Below are positions 27,108 to 38,539 of a DNA stretch of 64,000 nt, piece after piece. A program made the translations under genes and the position numbers. Source of the stretch: Porphyra umbilicalis. Taxonomy: Eukaryota; Rhodophyta; Bangiophyceae; Bangiales; Bangiaceae. The notes beneath the pieces were generated by a model. The model was not told where the DNA came from, did no database searches, and was given only the letters and a program-made list of their open reading frames with translations. The number at the start of each line of letters is the position of its first letter. Positions within the stretch are counted from its first letter, which is position 1. The stretch is from contig KV918991.1 of assembly GCA_002049455.2 (NCBI GenBank), positions 1 to 64,000 on the forward strand, in the 5' to 3' direction.

Positions 27108-28019
27108 CTAGCGGCCGGCCTGCGACTTCCCCTTGCGAGACGGCGGAAGGCACGCGTGCTCCTCAAAGTCCGTCGCCGTCTTGTATAAGCACTCGCACCG
27201 GGGACACGCCATGTAAAGGACCGCCCCCGCCGGCACGAGCACCATCTTGCGGGCGGGCGAACCGCTCGCCCCTGGCGACACAGAACCACCGTTTCGGCTC
27301 GTCTCCACGCTGCCGTCACGGCTGACACCACAGTTCTGGTGCCAGCCGTTGCCGCCCCCCATACGTCCGACCGCCTCGTCGCCGCGCGCCACGGCTGCAT
27401 CCCTGTCAATCGGGTTGTGCCGTGCGTTGGCGGGACCGCCACCGTCGTTGCGACGGCGCTTGCGACCGGCACGTCCACCGCCATCGGGGGCCTTAAAGGC
27501 AGCACCACTGGCAACGGCGGGGGCAGCCGAATCGGCCGCACGGGAGCCATCATCAGCCGCGACTTCGTTGTCGTTGCCGTTGCCCGCATGTACGCCCGAC
27601 TCGTTGTCCGAGCTGTCATCGCCCGAGCTGTCTTCGTCGCTAGAGATGTCCTCACCAGCGTCAATACGCGCTTGCCGAAGAAGGCGCCCAAACTGGGCGT
27701 CGTCGTCCCCTGTGCGATGCACCGCCGCCATGGCGGCACGCAGGCGAGGGACTAGGCGGGCGACGTCCCCCAGGCGACCGCCGTGGCGAAGCAGGTCAGT
27801 GGCGCGGCGATGGCGCTCGCCCGCCACGTGCATCAGCAGACTCGACGGCGCGTCGATGTGGATGCCGCACGAAGGGCACGACCAACGCACCGCGGGACTC
27901 TCCGCCGGTGCCGTATTGGCGGCAGCAGCAAGCGTACGTTGATGGCGTTTGCCGCTCACGTGCTGCTCCCAGCTCGTGATCCCCGTCAGCGTCATCCTGC
28001 AGACAGTGCACTGGCGCAA
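27108..28019 (-). CDS. U1/matrin-type C2H2 zinc-finger protein
   Basis: 303 open codons. Two fingers of the U1-like spacing C-x2-C-x12-H-x5-H lie at residues 4-26 (CTVC ... QHVSGKRH) and 48-70 (CPSC ... MHVAGERH), and a third, shorter Cys/His motif sits near the C-terminus (CPRCECLYKTATDFEEHAC). The middle is acidic and Ser/Asp-rich (DISSDEDSSGDDSSD), then basic (RKRRRND), a possible nuclear localisation signal. Such fingers usually bind double-stranded RNA or splicing-related RNA in the nucleus. The frame here opens with TTG, not ATG. An ATG at 28087 is in another frame across a long C run (G run on the plus strand, about 28066-28078), so the true start is probably there, with a run-length error or polymorphism, or in an upstream exon. 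Confidence 0.72.
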   Translation of the reverse strand: MRQCTVCRMTLTGITSWEQHVSGKRHQRTLAAAANTAPAESPAVRWSCPSCGIHIDAPSSLLMHVAGERHRRATDLLRHGGRLGDVARLVPRLRAAMAAVHRTGDDDAQFGRLLRQARIDAGEDISSDEDSSGDDSSDNESGVHAGNGNDNEVAADDGSRAADSAAPAVASGAAFKAPDGGGRAGRKRRRNDGGGPANARHNPIDRDAAVARGDEAVGRMGGGNGWHQNCGVSRDGSVETSRNGGSVSPGASGSPARKMVLVPAGAVLYMACPRCECLYKTATDFEEHACLPPSRKGKSQAGR

Positions 28020-28087
28020 GCCCGAGATTCCAGAGACGAACGGGGGCGGGCCACCGGGGAGGGGCGGGGGGGGGGGGCGGCCGCCAT

Positions 28088-29149
28088 AGTGCGAAAACAG
28101 GAGGGGGGCAAAGAAAGGAGAGAGGCGGTGGCGGCGAAGGACGCAACAACAGGGTAGACACGCCGAAGAGGGCCAAAGCTATGCGCAAAGAACGCGATGT
28201 TGCACGAGGGTGCGCCGAGGTCGCTGGCAGGTGCAGACCAGCGGCGGGATGGTGCCAGCGCGCAAGCACCAGCCGCGGGCTGCCGCCTGTGGCCGCGGTC
28301 TGTGGCCAAGTAGATTTTTTGAGCGGCGCAGACTCGGATGACCCGGGGTGCCTGGTGGATAGAGTAAACTGTGATAAATTCATTTTAAATGGCTTTCGTC
28401 TCCCGTGGACCAATGACAAAGGAGACACCCTGGACGGGATGGTCAATTGAATGCGCCTTATTGTAAATTTCTGGGTATTCCGTGCAATCTGCGACCGTGC
28501 ATCCGGTATGCCATGGCGTCCCCCAGTTGTCGCCGTCCTATTCGGCTGCCGTCTCGTCGTGGGTTCCCTGGGCAGGGGAACGGCGACGGCGCGGCGGGGT
28601 GTCGTGGCCGAAGGGCCGGCAGGAACGCCGAGATGGCCGCGGTGCTTTTTCCCCCCTCAGGGCGCCCTCGGGGCCACCGGCGGATGATGTCCGCCTGCCC
28701 CCGGTAGGCAAGCAGCCAGACTGCCCCGCCGGCTCCCATGCACCGTTTCTGGGATGACGCGCTGTGCTTGCTGGATTCGATACTTGGCCGCCATTCCCTA
28801 CTGATACGTGTGCTTCGAAGGCAGTTGCCCCCAGCTGGCCAATAGCGGAACGGAGTGTGCGACATTGGGTGTAATTGAGTAACGATTTAGACTTTGCATT
28901 GGAACGGCTTCCCATCTTGATCTGTGCATCCGACGGCATGTGAAAGAGGGTCTATTCCTCGCCGGAGCCCCGTTGCCCTCGGAGGTCCTGCGTTCTCGGT
29001 CGTCGGGGCTGTGCTTCTCGGCTGTGCTTCTGCACATGAATGGAACAGTCGCTCCCCCATCCCCTCCCCCCGACCCCACTCACAGCTGCGGTGCTGTGCC
29101 TTCCATTCCAACTACCCTGTGAGCGACTTTTCTTCCCCGCCCGTGGGAA
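28088..29149. other. Intergenic between divergent zinc-finger and F-box genes
   Basis: About 1 kb between two divergently transcribed genes, so it should hold both promoters. No TATA-like element stands out. Short open frames on both strands lack domains. Confidence 0.4.
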
Positions 29150-30517
29150 ATGGTGAGCCGACCTGCCTCCTCTCTCCCCCACGGCCGGCACCCACACCCC
29201 TGCCGGCGCTATTCGGGACGCCTCGCCCGCTTGCCTGGGCGCATGGCACCGTTTGGCATGCGCCGTAGCCCTCGCCTGCCTTTCGCCGGTCCGCGGAACC
29301 GAGGGGGACAGCGCCATGCTGCTACCAGCACGAAGGCGGCACCCACTCGCTCAGCTTCCCTCCCTGACCTGCCCGACGACCTTCTGCAGCTCGTGTTCAA
29401 CCATCTGCGCGCGTCTGTCCGCATGGCGCTTGCGGACGTGTCAACAAGCTGGCGAACGGCCTGTGCCGTCGATGACCTGTACGCCGCTGCGGCGGCGGCT
29501 GTGCTGTCCAGCGCGGCGACGCCGACGGAGTGCAACGAGTTCGGGCGCACGAATTTGGGCCCCCCGGGAGGAGTTCGGCGGGATGGTCTGTTGCTCGAAG
29601 AGCCATTCGTGCCGCAGGCTGCCATGGCCTCACAGGGCCGGCTTCTTCTCCTTTGCCTTCGCGTTGCCACCAGCTTGAGCAAGTCGTACAAAGCGCTGGA
29701 CCTCGCCGCCCCGGCGCCCTACAACGCCGTCGGCTGGGCCGACACCCTTTCCCCATTTTTTCCGCAGCAGCTGGGACGCACACTTGTATGCGTGCGTATG
29801 CGCAATGACGATGGCGTGACGGCGTGGGAGGCGCGACACGTGTGGGGCATCCGCCTCGACACCAGATGGGTCGACGGTGCTGACGTCCACGGCGTCCACG
29901 TCGCGGGGGAGGACACGCCCGACGTTCTCTTCAACATCCGCGCGGCCCTACGAGTCGCGTTTCTCTCTGTCGGCGACGTCTTTTCGAGTGCTGGCGTGGC
30001 GCAATGCGCGTCTATGAGAGCAGTACTGGCCGGCCTCCGCCGTCGGGCGTGGCGGGTGCTCGTCGTGCGACGACTACTGCACAGCTACACAGGCAGTGAT
30101 AACGTGGCAACTCCTGCGGGACCGTCGGGGCGCCGCCCGTACCTTACCGAGTGGATGAGCTTTGCCATGGGCGTGGAGAGCTCGCCAATCTTGCAGTTCC
30201 TCGACGGCGCTCCGACAGTCGACGAGGCGCACGTCGCCGACCTAGTCTGCTTCCTTGTGGCCTTTTACGACCAGGCAGCCATTTTTTGGCCCAAGATGGT
30301 GGAACGTCGGGCCTGCATGCACTGGTCGCAGGTGGAGCGGCACGTCGTCCGCTTTGCGGTCTATGTTTTTGCCGTCGGGGACACTCGTGATGTGATTGTG
30401 GCGGAAGTGGCCGCTCACATGGCTTGCCTGGGTGTGGCCCGTGTGTGCACCTCGCTAGGGCGCCGCCGTGGTCCCATGCCACTGCGCGGGCGCTGCGGAG
30501 CACCATTCTTATCCTGA
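29150..30517 (+). CDS. F-box-like protein
   Basis: ATG at 29150, 455 residues. After a basic, Pro/Arg-rich lead, residues about 71-110 match the F-box pattern: LPDLPDDLLQLVFNHLRAS, then LADVSTSWRTACAVDDLY. F-box proteins join a substrate to the Skp1-Cullin ubiquitin ligase. No WD40, Kelch or leucine-rich repeats were seen downstream; the C-terminal part is mixed alpha/beta without a recognised domain, so the target is unknown. Other in-frame ATGs (for example at MAPFGMRRS, residue 32) could be the true start. No intron is needed. Confidence 0.7.
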   Translation: MVSRPASSLPHGRHPHPCRRYSGRLARLPGRMAPFGMRRSPRLPFAGPRNRGGQRHAATSTKAAPTRSASLPDLPDDLLQLVFNHLRASVRMALADVSTSWRTACAVDDLYAAAAAAVLSSAATPTECNEFGRTNLGPPGGVRRDGLLLEEPFVPQAAMASQGRLLLLCLRVATSLSKSYKALDLAAPAPYNAVGWADTLSPFFPQQLGRTLVCVRMRNDDGVTAWEARHVWGIRLDTRWVDGADVHGVHVAGEDTPDVLFNIRAALRVAFLSVGDVFSSAGVAQCASMRAVLAGLRRRAWRVLVVRRLLHSYTGSDNVATPAGPSGRRPYLTEWMSFAMGVESSPILQFLDGAPTVDEAHVADLVCFLVAFYDQAAIFWPKMVERRACMHWSQVERHVVRFAVYVFAVGDTRDVIVAEVAAHMACLGVARVCTSLGRRRGPMPLRGRCGAPFLS

Positions 30518-31797
30518 TGCAACAGTTTTGCCCGTGGCGATAGAACCTTCACGCTATTGTCGTTGCTGGCAGGGTGCGGTGAGAGAGGGCGCCCTCGGAC
30601 GTCGGCCACGCACCGACGGCCAAGATTGACGTGGGCAGGGAGCACACAGGTGACAAAGAGGGGGGCGAGCGTGTGGCGGGCGGGGTGGCTTGCGTCGCGA
30701 GGTGCGTGCATTTGTGGAAAAAATAGGCGTGCACACAGGCAGGTCGCGTCAAGGTTCGCCCCGCGCCGAGAGGGACGACGCCTACGAATAGTGGCACCTC
30801 ACCACCAGAGCGTCTCCCGTCGTGCCACCGCCAGAACGTCACCAGTCGTGCATGAGCCTCCAATACCCCCCGTCATTCGCACCGACTACGGCGGCAACGG
30901 ACAGCTGCCTGCCCATCCCTCCCCGCCGTGTGGCGCTCGCCGCCATGCAGGGCCACGTACACACCGCGCGGCCGGCGGGCCCATCCGGTGCCGCCCCACC
31001 ACCCCTCCCCCCCCATCAACCCTGGCGCGCGTCCTCTGCTTGGCAGCGGCGGCGCGGCGGACACCCCCCCCCCCGCTCGACACCCCCCCCGGCGCCCCCC
31101 CCCCCGCCTCTCTTCGGGGCCTTCTGGTCGACGGCGTTCCCCCCCACCCCCGAGCGCCACTGCTCGCGCGAGCCCTCTGCTCCACTGCTGTCGCGCTCAC
31201 CGCGGTGCAGCCGCCGCCGCGAGCGACAGAGGCACCGGCCACGCGGCCGGCGCGGCGGAGCGCCACTCCGATGCCGTCGTGCGGGTGGCTGAGGTGCCGC
31301 TCGCGGCCGTCGCCGCCGACGCGACGGCGTTGGGAGATTTGATGTCGGGCGACCGGGTTGGGGGCCTCGTCGCCGCCGCCACGGGTGCTGGAGGTGGTGG
31401 ACCGGGAACGGGCAGGATCCCGCGCACGATCGCCACCCTCCTGCGCACGCTCGCCACCCTCCTTGGCGTGGGGATAGGCGCCCACGGGTGCATGTGGTGG
31501 CCACCCCCGCTCGTGGGCTGCGCCGTCTGCCTCCTGGCCGACGAATGACATCTCGCCGTCGCCGTTGGACCCCGTCAAGCGCCAGCGTGGCGCCCGCCGC
31601 GCCCGCCCACCACGGCTCCGACGCCTGCAGCGTCCGACGAAACGGCAGCGGCGAGGACTCCCTCGCGGGCCCGCGCGTCCCCCATGCCGCGGTTGCCCGG
31701 CGCGCCGCCGCCATCGACCAACCGGAGCAGCTCCAGCTTTTCGGATGCGACAAGCGCGTCGGCCGACCACAGCCAGTTGCCCTCGGTCAGCGCGCTC
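30518..31797. other. C-rich low-complexity interval; no supportable gene
   Basis: Contains many C runs (about 31060-31150) and long shadow frames on both strands, which GC-rich sequence produces freely. No domain or stable codon pattern was found. Confidence 0.35.
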
Positions 31798-32040
31798 CGC
31801 TCGAGCGTGGTGTGAAGCGTCGCGCCACCGCCACAGGCCGCCGCCGTCGCCGCTGCAGCCGTACGACACCTCCCCGCTCGAGCGAGGCGTGGAGCGTCAC
31901 GCCACCGCCACAGGCCGCCGCCGTCGCCGCTGCAGCCGTACGACGCCGCCCCGCTCGAGCGTGGCGTGGAGCGTCGCGCCACCGCCACAGGCCACCGCCG
32001 TTGCCGTTGCAGCCGTACGACGCCGCCCCCGCTGCCGTCC
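31798..32040 (+). repeat. 77-bp tandem repeat, about three copies
   Basis: TCGAGCG recurs at 31801, 31878 and 31955, 77 bp apart, with GCCACCGCCACAGGCC and GCTGCAGCCGTACGAC in each unit. The length is not a multiple of three. Confidence 0.8.
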
Positions 32041-34334
32041 TCCAAAGCCGCCGCTGCCGTTGCCGTCGTCCGCTGCCGTCCACAGCTGCAGTTGTCCAAC
32101 GCTGCCGCTGTCCGCCGCTGCAGCTGCCACCAACGCATTCACTGCCGCCGCCGCCATTTCCGTTGCCCCTGACGGCCGCAGACAGCCGTTCCGCATCTGA
32201 AACGCAGCTGCGGGACGAGCTGTCCCACTGCCACATCCGTGGCGACCGTGGCTGCTCCTTTCCCACGCCCCTCAGCGGGGATGAGAGTGACGGCGCCGCG
32301 GGTTGCGTCGGACGCGTCGCCGCCAGCGCCAGCGCCGCCGCTTCTCGTTCTCGCGATGGGGGCGCGGCCGCGCTCGCCGCCAGAAAACGTCCCCCCCCCC
32401 TCCCCCCCCACCACCCATTGATGCACCTCACGCAGAGCCTCGCGGCGCGTCCGGTGCCACATGCAGCGGGCGCGAGAACACGGTGCACGACCGCGGACGG
32501 TGGCTCCGAAGACGAGGAGACAGCTCAAGATGGCTTGAGGTTCAAGGGTAAAAGCCTTGCACAGCTTCCCCTCCAGCCTCGTGCTTCCTTGCACGCGCCG
32601 ATGCACACACGATGAGGTCACACGATCCCTTCAGGAATTTAGCGGTCCACGAACGCCGACTGCTGATTGGCTGTCCGTTCCCGCAAATTGCTGACAGCAC
32701 GTTTGCAACCGTCCCGCATGAGAAACGGAAGGGGGTCCATTTTTTGTGGAAGTGCCATAGGGATCCATTCGTGTTCTCAACGCTCAGGCAGCCACGTTAC
32801 AAAGAATGGATGGCCCTCGTCGATTTGATGGTCACCCTCTAGGCCATTTGATTGGATGGTCCCATCTGCACGCCCAATCAAGAATATCCACGTTTCAGCA
32901 TTCGATGCCTCACGATCGCTCTGGTCCAGATGGATTACCCACGCAAGCGATTACAGATTCCGCCAAAAGCGTTTACAGATGCCTTCGGGGAACCCCCACT
33001 GTACGGTATACACTCCACACCAAGGCCCAGAAATGGTCAGCAGCGCGCCTTCACTGCCTCCCCGCTAGTTGTCCTCTGTATGTGTACTCGTTCCTCTTCA
33101 TGGCTGTCCTTTCTTGCTGTTGCTCGTGCGCCCACTGTCTTGCCATAGGATCTCACCTCTGCACCTCGCCCGCTTCACTGACAGCAGCACAGATTCAATC
33201 AATAAAAATGTTTACACGTGTCTGAACAGCTGCCGAGGACAGCTACCGATATAGTTAACTCCGAACAGCTCGAATGCGAATGTAGTTCCTTCCCAAAGTG
33301 TATTTGTCATCGGGCTGGCATCGGAGGATGCGCATCGCTTTCTGCATCAGAAGTGTAGCGAAAGCGCTCGCCGATGCACTAGGCGGTTCACGAACGCGGA
33401 TCGCACAACAGGCAGCTCACAGCCAGAAACCGGAAATCGACATTTGACCCGACACGTCGAACACCCAAGCATGGAGACTCCAAGGCCGGACACTTCCTAC
33501 GCACGAGTTGTTCCCAATGCATGGTTTCAATAGTATTGACAAGTACGTTTCAAGCGCTCGCAATATGTATTGCCAGCCTCGGACGCCTCCCCCTGTTCGC
33601 CGCTTCGCATGGAGATGAGCGGAGCAGGCCCTTGGCCACGATGAGGCCACATACCAGCTCCGACAAATGAGCGTGCAAGACAAAGAGCATGTTTCTGACG
33701 CTCCTCAGTTCAATCGTGAATGCCTATGTGTAGTCAGACAGCGATTCATGACTTGGGCAGGGAGAAGAAGATCCTCACCATATACATGCATCGAACAGCA
33801 TAGATACACGACGGCCTGTACAATGCGGCTTACCGCAGTATCGTGCACGAGAAAAACATGCAAAGGTGTTCAAAGAGCGGGCACTACGTAGTTGTACCTG
33901 GCTGACCTCCCCTTGCCCCTGCTATGCGGTGCCTCCGTGTACTGTGCGCGGCAGCACTCTGCGCTTGAGCCGGAGCGCACCTACGAACTGTTTCCAGCAG
34001 AGGCCAAGGAAGCCTCGTGCCACGTGCACCGCGTGATGGAAGAACGAATTGTCCTCCAAATACCGCGGTATTGGTCGGCATACTTCTGTCATGGCTGTAC
34101 AATATTTTCACCGATTTCGCGCGGGCCCTCCTGACAACTGTAAAAGTGGCTAACAGTGTGGCTGGCTCGCTTGCTTGCAATTTTGCAGTTGCGTTCGTGA
34201 ACCCCCCTTCTGTATGCCCGAATCGGGGCCTGAACGAAAATCGCGCTTCGATGGACGTGTACCAAATCGGGACGATGGGGCTGAGACACAGTTTCGCACT
34301 GTTGATTACATCGAATGAATCGGACAAAATTGAT
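32041..34334. other. Gene-poor interval, GC-rich then AT-richer; no supportable gene
   Basis: To about 32610 it continues the C/G-rich low-complexity DNA. From about 32.6 kb the composition becomes more even, with only short open frames. AATAAAAATG at about 33200 may be a poly(A) signal of something unrecognised. Likely old transposon debris. Confidence 0.35.
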
Positions 34335-35044
34335 CCAGGCACGTGCGTGCAATACCCTGGCCTTCAGGGCGGTGGCGCGCTCGGCGACGCATCGACGCCG
34401 GGCACGCCGGCCGACTCCATAGCCACGAGTGCGCACGGGGGCACGTACAGCCACGTTGCCGTGGCGGGGGGCGCGTGGGGCCGGGAAAGGGGTACCGCCG
34501 CCGCCACCGCACGGCGGCGGCCCGCCGGCGTCGCGCGACGCCCACGGGCGAGGCCGTCACTTCGCCGCGCAGCGGACCTCCGCACGGCGGTCAGGGCGGC
34601 CGACACGGCGCACGGGAGGGCGGGTGGGACTGATCGCCGCGCGACGAGGCGCCGGTAACCGCGCCGCTAGATGGCGTCAGCAACCGCCGACGCGCCGCCG
34701 CAACAGAAGACGGCGCACAGGCATGATCACCCGCGGGTCATCATGGGCGCATCAAGCCCCGGAAGTCGCTGCACGTGGTCACCGCGCGCAACTCGGGGCG
34801 GTAGAGGGGGCACGGGGGCAGGCGCCGTCCGGGTCCAGTGACCCCTGTGGCAGGACAGTCCTTCTCAGCCACGTAACTCCATTTGTTTTCAGCGTCATCG
34901 CGACCCTTCTAACACTGAAACGCCCTCAGATCCCTGAGGACACGAATGCAGACTGCCATCTCTGAAACGGAGAGCAAGTCCCTTGATCTAAGTATATGTG
35001 TGCATCACTACACTTTGAGAGCACCCTGTCCTAAAGGCCAGGGA
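34335..35044 (+). mobile_element. Nonautonomous element E1, copy 1 (710 bp)
   Basis: Starts CCAGGCACGTGCGTGCAATA and ends TAAAGGCCAGGGA. Near the ends are imperfect inverted repeats, CCCTGGCCTT on the left against AAGGCCAGGG on the right. It has no transposase. A second full copy is at 38623-39333 and partial copies are at 36333 and 38280. The target duplication is clear only for the second copy. Confidence 0.75.
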
Positions 35045-35384
35045 ATTTGTGAAGACAGTAATAATTCATGAAAGTTGGCTGCCTGTGCTTCGAGAACGCG
35101 ATTACTGTAGATCCGCACAAGGAGCTTCGACAAAAAATGGTCGAGACGACTGTGACGATTTTCCGCTGCATGCACCATGCACCGCCGCGTGCCCGAATAA
35201 AGGTCGCGCGCAGCTCGGCTGGCTGCGCCGACCACGTTTATGTCGTCTTGACTAACCACCACGCGTGCGTTGCTGCCACAGTTGCGCCGCTGCCCTCTAT
35301 TTCCTGGTATCGCACCGCCCTTGGTTGCCCACCCTGCCCTGTTCGTTGAAGCCGACCCCAAGCCACCGACATCACCACCAAACG

Positions 35385-35723
35385 ATGGCGCCCAAGCAAA
35401 GCGCCGTGCACCAGCGCACCGGCGATGCTGCCACCAAGGCGCGCACTTCAGCGGCGGCAGCGACGGCAGCCGCCTCCAACGCCCGGTCCCAAGCGTCTTC
35501 GGCCAAGCGTGTGGCGGCAGAGGCGAAGACCACCGCCATCAACGCCCGCTCCCAAGTGGCTTCGATCAAGCGTGTGGCGGCAGAGGCAAAAGACACCGCG
35601 GTTAAGGCCCAGCAGCAGGCGGCGTCGGCCAAACGTGTGGCAGCGGCTACCTACAACATCAACAAAAGCGCCCCCGCCAAGGCGTCAGCGGCCAACAAAC
35701 CAACCTCGGCTGCCAAGAAGTGA
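35385..35723 (+). CDS. Small Ala/Lys-rich repeat protein (histone H1-tail-like or LEA-like)
   Basis: ATG at 35385, 112 residues, stop TGA. The centre has a 21-residue repeat about three times, each with the core AKRVAAEAK or IKRVAAEAK, and the C-terminus is Lys/Ala/Ser-rich ending in SAAKK. The composition (Ala, Lys, Ser, Thr, almost no hydrophobic core) is like a histone H1 tail or a late-embryogenesis-abundant type stress protein; the sequence does not decide between them. No globular H1 domain is present. The start context ACGATGGCG is favourable. It lies between E1 copies, and no intron is needed. Confidence 0.6.
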   Translation: MAPKQSAVHQRTGDAATKARTSAAAATAAASNARSQASSAKRVAAEAKTTAINARSQVASIKRVAAEAKDTAVKAQQQAASAKRVAAATYNINKSAPAKASAANKPTSAAKK

Positions 35724-36332
35724 AGTCGGAGCCATGAGGGGCTCGCTCGTGGGGAGCGTGCTACGAGGGGCTTGCGACGCATGTTATTGAGATACCCGCA
35801 CAAGCGCGTATCCACTGCACTGTGTTCCCCGCGCCTCGATATAGTGGTGGGAGTAAAGAGAACCTCTGCCCTCTCCTCCGTGCCCAGGGCTAGTCCCAGA
35901 CCGCTCCATCAATCCCTCAACTTCAGCAGCCAGCGCCGCACCGGCCCGCGGCGGCAGCGCGTCCCAGCCCCCAGGCGGCCGCCCCTCTGCTCTGACCCCC
36001 CGGCGGCCGCTTCAATGTCGCGACGACGGCTGTGACGACCGCATCCGCCGTGCCCGGCACGGCGGCAACCTCCTGCCTCTCTAGCGACAGCGCGGCCACG
36101 GACGGCGGTGGCACCGTCGAGCACCCCAGACGAGGCACTACTGGGCGGCGGTCGACGACCGACGCACCAGTCTCAGGCCCACTCTACAAGGCGGGAGCAC
36201 GTGCACGTGTTTGTGCCCAAATCACAACGTAAGTCCTGCGCACACACGTGATTTGACATCGGCCGTCTTGGCGGCACACGAGAAATATTGAACACGACCA
36301 GCTGGAATCTTGGATTCTGGAACTGGCAGATT
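35724..36332. other. Intergenic; no supportable gene
   Basis: About 600 bases, probably including the 3' region of the small Ala/Lys-rich gene. Short open frames only. Confidence 0.35.
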
Positions 36333-36655
36333 TCCCTGGCCTATAGGACAGGGTGCTCTCAAAGTGTAGTGATGCACACATATACTTAAATCACTGGACT
36401 TGCTCTCCGTTTCAGAGGTGGCAGTCTGCATTCGTGTCCTCAGGGATCTGAGGGCGTGTCAGCGTTGGAAGGGTCGCGATGACGCTAAAAGTGAATAGAG
36501 TTACGCGGCTGAGCAGGACTGTCCTGCCACAAGGGTCACAGGGCCCAGACGGCGTCTGCCCCCCTAACCCCCCCCACCGCCCCGTGTTGCGCGCGGCGAC
36601 CGCACGCAGCGATATCCGGGGTTCGACGCGCCCACGATGACCCGCGGGTGATCAT
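36333..36655 (-). mobile_element. Nonautonomous element E1, partial inverted copy (right end)
   Basis: Reverse complement of the right roughly 320 bp of E1, from TCCCTGGCC at 36333 to a break near GGGTGATCAT at about 36655. It shares the ATCTGAGGGCGTGTCAGCG and GACCCGCGGGT segments. Confidence 0.7.
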
Positions 36656-37306
36656 CAGAAACTTAGGCAACCCGAATGCCCTTGGAACGCGGGTGAACGA
36701 GGCCAACGGTCGAACACACGCACACCAGGATTGGGCGAAAAAGCTCCAAACTGGCCACGAACGACAGGCCCCAGTGTTCGGCTCTGAAATTAATACTTTA
36801 TGTCAAGAGCGTTTGATGAGCATTGTCCGTAGCCAATGACCGACGCCCAACGCCGCGGATGATCGCGTCGTCGAAGGTGGGAACGGCTGCGAGCTCAAAG
36901 AAGCTGTCACGTCCGCGAAGCACCCCACTCAGGGACGCTCTGGAGGGGCGCAGCCCGGTTGACCGAAGCAGCGACCGGATTGGCAAGGCAGCAATTTCTT
37001 GACGGCTCGTCTACTGAGGAGCGGCCTGGCTTGCAGAGGCCGCGGAGATGGGAGAGGTCGTCGTGCCAGTGGATGCTCGCCTTGAACAAAGGCAGCGGCT
37101 CGCTCACTGCATTGCCAATAAGTTCGCACCTCCAATAGCTCACGAGCACACTAAGGACGGACCCTGGGGAGGCCAGCACGAGGCGGACGGGTGAGAGGCC
37201 TTGGTCTGACGTACTCGACAAGGTCAACGCTGGTCCATGGAGGTTGCTAGCTCATTATATTGGCGATCAGTCATCTATTAGCCTTGATGTGTCCTGAAGT
37301 GGCCTA
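36656..37306. other. Intergenic; no supportable gene
   Basis: About 650 bases of mixed composition without a recognised gene. Confidence 0.35.
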
Positions 37307-37441
37307 TTATTGTGCTTCTCACAAAAACTGGACCTCGGTGCATCAGCTTCCGTTGCAAAATCACTGTTTCATTGGCTCAGGGGGCGGTTAATGATGCTGA
37401 AGCGGATGTTGCGGATCCAGTTTTTGTGAGAAGCACAATAA
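37307..37441. mobile_element. MITE-like fold-back, 135 bp
   Basis: Perfect terminal inverted repeats of about 26 bp, TTATTGTGCTTCTCACAAAA on the left and its reverse complement on the right. A second, imperfect inner pair (CATCAGCTTCCG against TGATGCTGAAGCGGA) also folds. The target duplication is unclear. Confidence 0.75.
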
Positions 37442-38279
37442 AAGCTCTGCTTAGCTGCGAGCCACGGCTACATTTTCAGTTTCTATTCGATGGGCAGACG
37501 TAAGTGGGAGGACGGAATGGAAGTGTATTATGTATACAGTTGGGGAGCGGTTCCTGAGACAAGTCAGTCAGGGGACTTCTTGACAGCGCGCTCGATGCTT
37601 GGCATGGAGAGCGCTGCGCACGCGCGAACATTCGCTGCCTTCCTTCGGCTAACTGCGGCCCGCGGCAGCGGTGTTAGTCTGATCCGAGTACTGTCCGTGG
37701 GTCGGGTTTGCAGGGCCTTGCCGCGGCCGCATTGAGATGGTCGTCCTCCTTGGTCGCACCTTTACCCGCCCTGCCGACCCTCTGCTCCCAGGCAGCATCA
37801 CTCGCCCTCTCTTCCACGCCAGCGCACTTGTTCATGTTCTTTGTCCACTGCTCTCGATTGACCTGCCGCCCGCATGTGTCCACGTGGCGGCGACCTCTAA
37901 CACCACCCCCATCCCCCACCGGCAGACCCGCCGCCGAGGGCGCGCCCGTCGCTGCGGCCGTCGCTGCCAACGGAGACGTCCAGGTCCCCCCGACCGCCGC
38001 CGCTTCCAGCGTTGCCGAAACCGCGCGGCCCCACGGCGGGGCGCCTGCGGCTTTTTCCGCCCCTCCCGCCCGAGCCCGTCAGCCACACGAGTACCCTTCC
38101 TCGCTCGTGCCGCCTCGTCCTGGTCGGCCCCCGCCGCCGCGCCGACGCCCGCGTCAGCGGCGACTCCCACGTCCGCTGCCGAGTGTTTTCAGATGCGGGG
38201 CGGCTTCTCGGCGCGGAGCCGCCGCTCGGGCTTCTGCTCGTCCCGGTAGAGTCGGCAGGGGCGGCGGTGGCCGCGGCGG
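37442..38279. other. Interval with long plus-strand open frames; no recognised gene
   Basis: Plus-strand frames are open from about 37708 and 38012 through the E1 fragment to about 38455. The Pro/Ala/Arg-rich content and lack of ATG in the better frame make a gene call unsafe. Confidence 0.3.
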
Positions 38280-38450
38280 CGGCGGTGGCACCCCTTTCCC
38301 CGCCCCACGCCCCCCCCGCCACGGCAACGTGGCTGCACGTGCCCCCGTGCGTGCTCGCGGCCATGTGGAGCCGGCCGGCTTACCCGGTTTCTATGCGTCG
38401 CCGAGCGCGCCACCGCCCTGAAGGCCAGGGTATTGCACGTACGTGCCTGG
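38280..38450 (-). mobile_element. Nonautonomous element E1, partial inverted copy (left end)
   Basis: Reverse complement of the left about 170 bp of E1, ending at GTGCCTGG (38450), where E1 begins CCAGGCAC. It supplies the last part of an open plus-strand frame that ends at about 38455. Confidence 0.7.
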
Positions 38451-38539
38451 AGTAATCAAACAGATTAATGTGAAGCCGCGAGGCGGAGGAATGTATATGG
38501 GGGATTTGATGCGTCAGACTGGTGCTTTCAGCAACAAAG

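Noticed and set aside
31488-32615. 375-codon plus-strand frame over the 77-bp repeats
   Set aside because: It crosses tandem repeats of a length not divisible by three and is low in complexity. Open frames are expected by chance in such composition.
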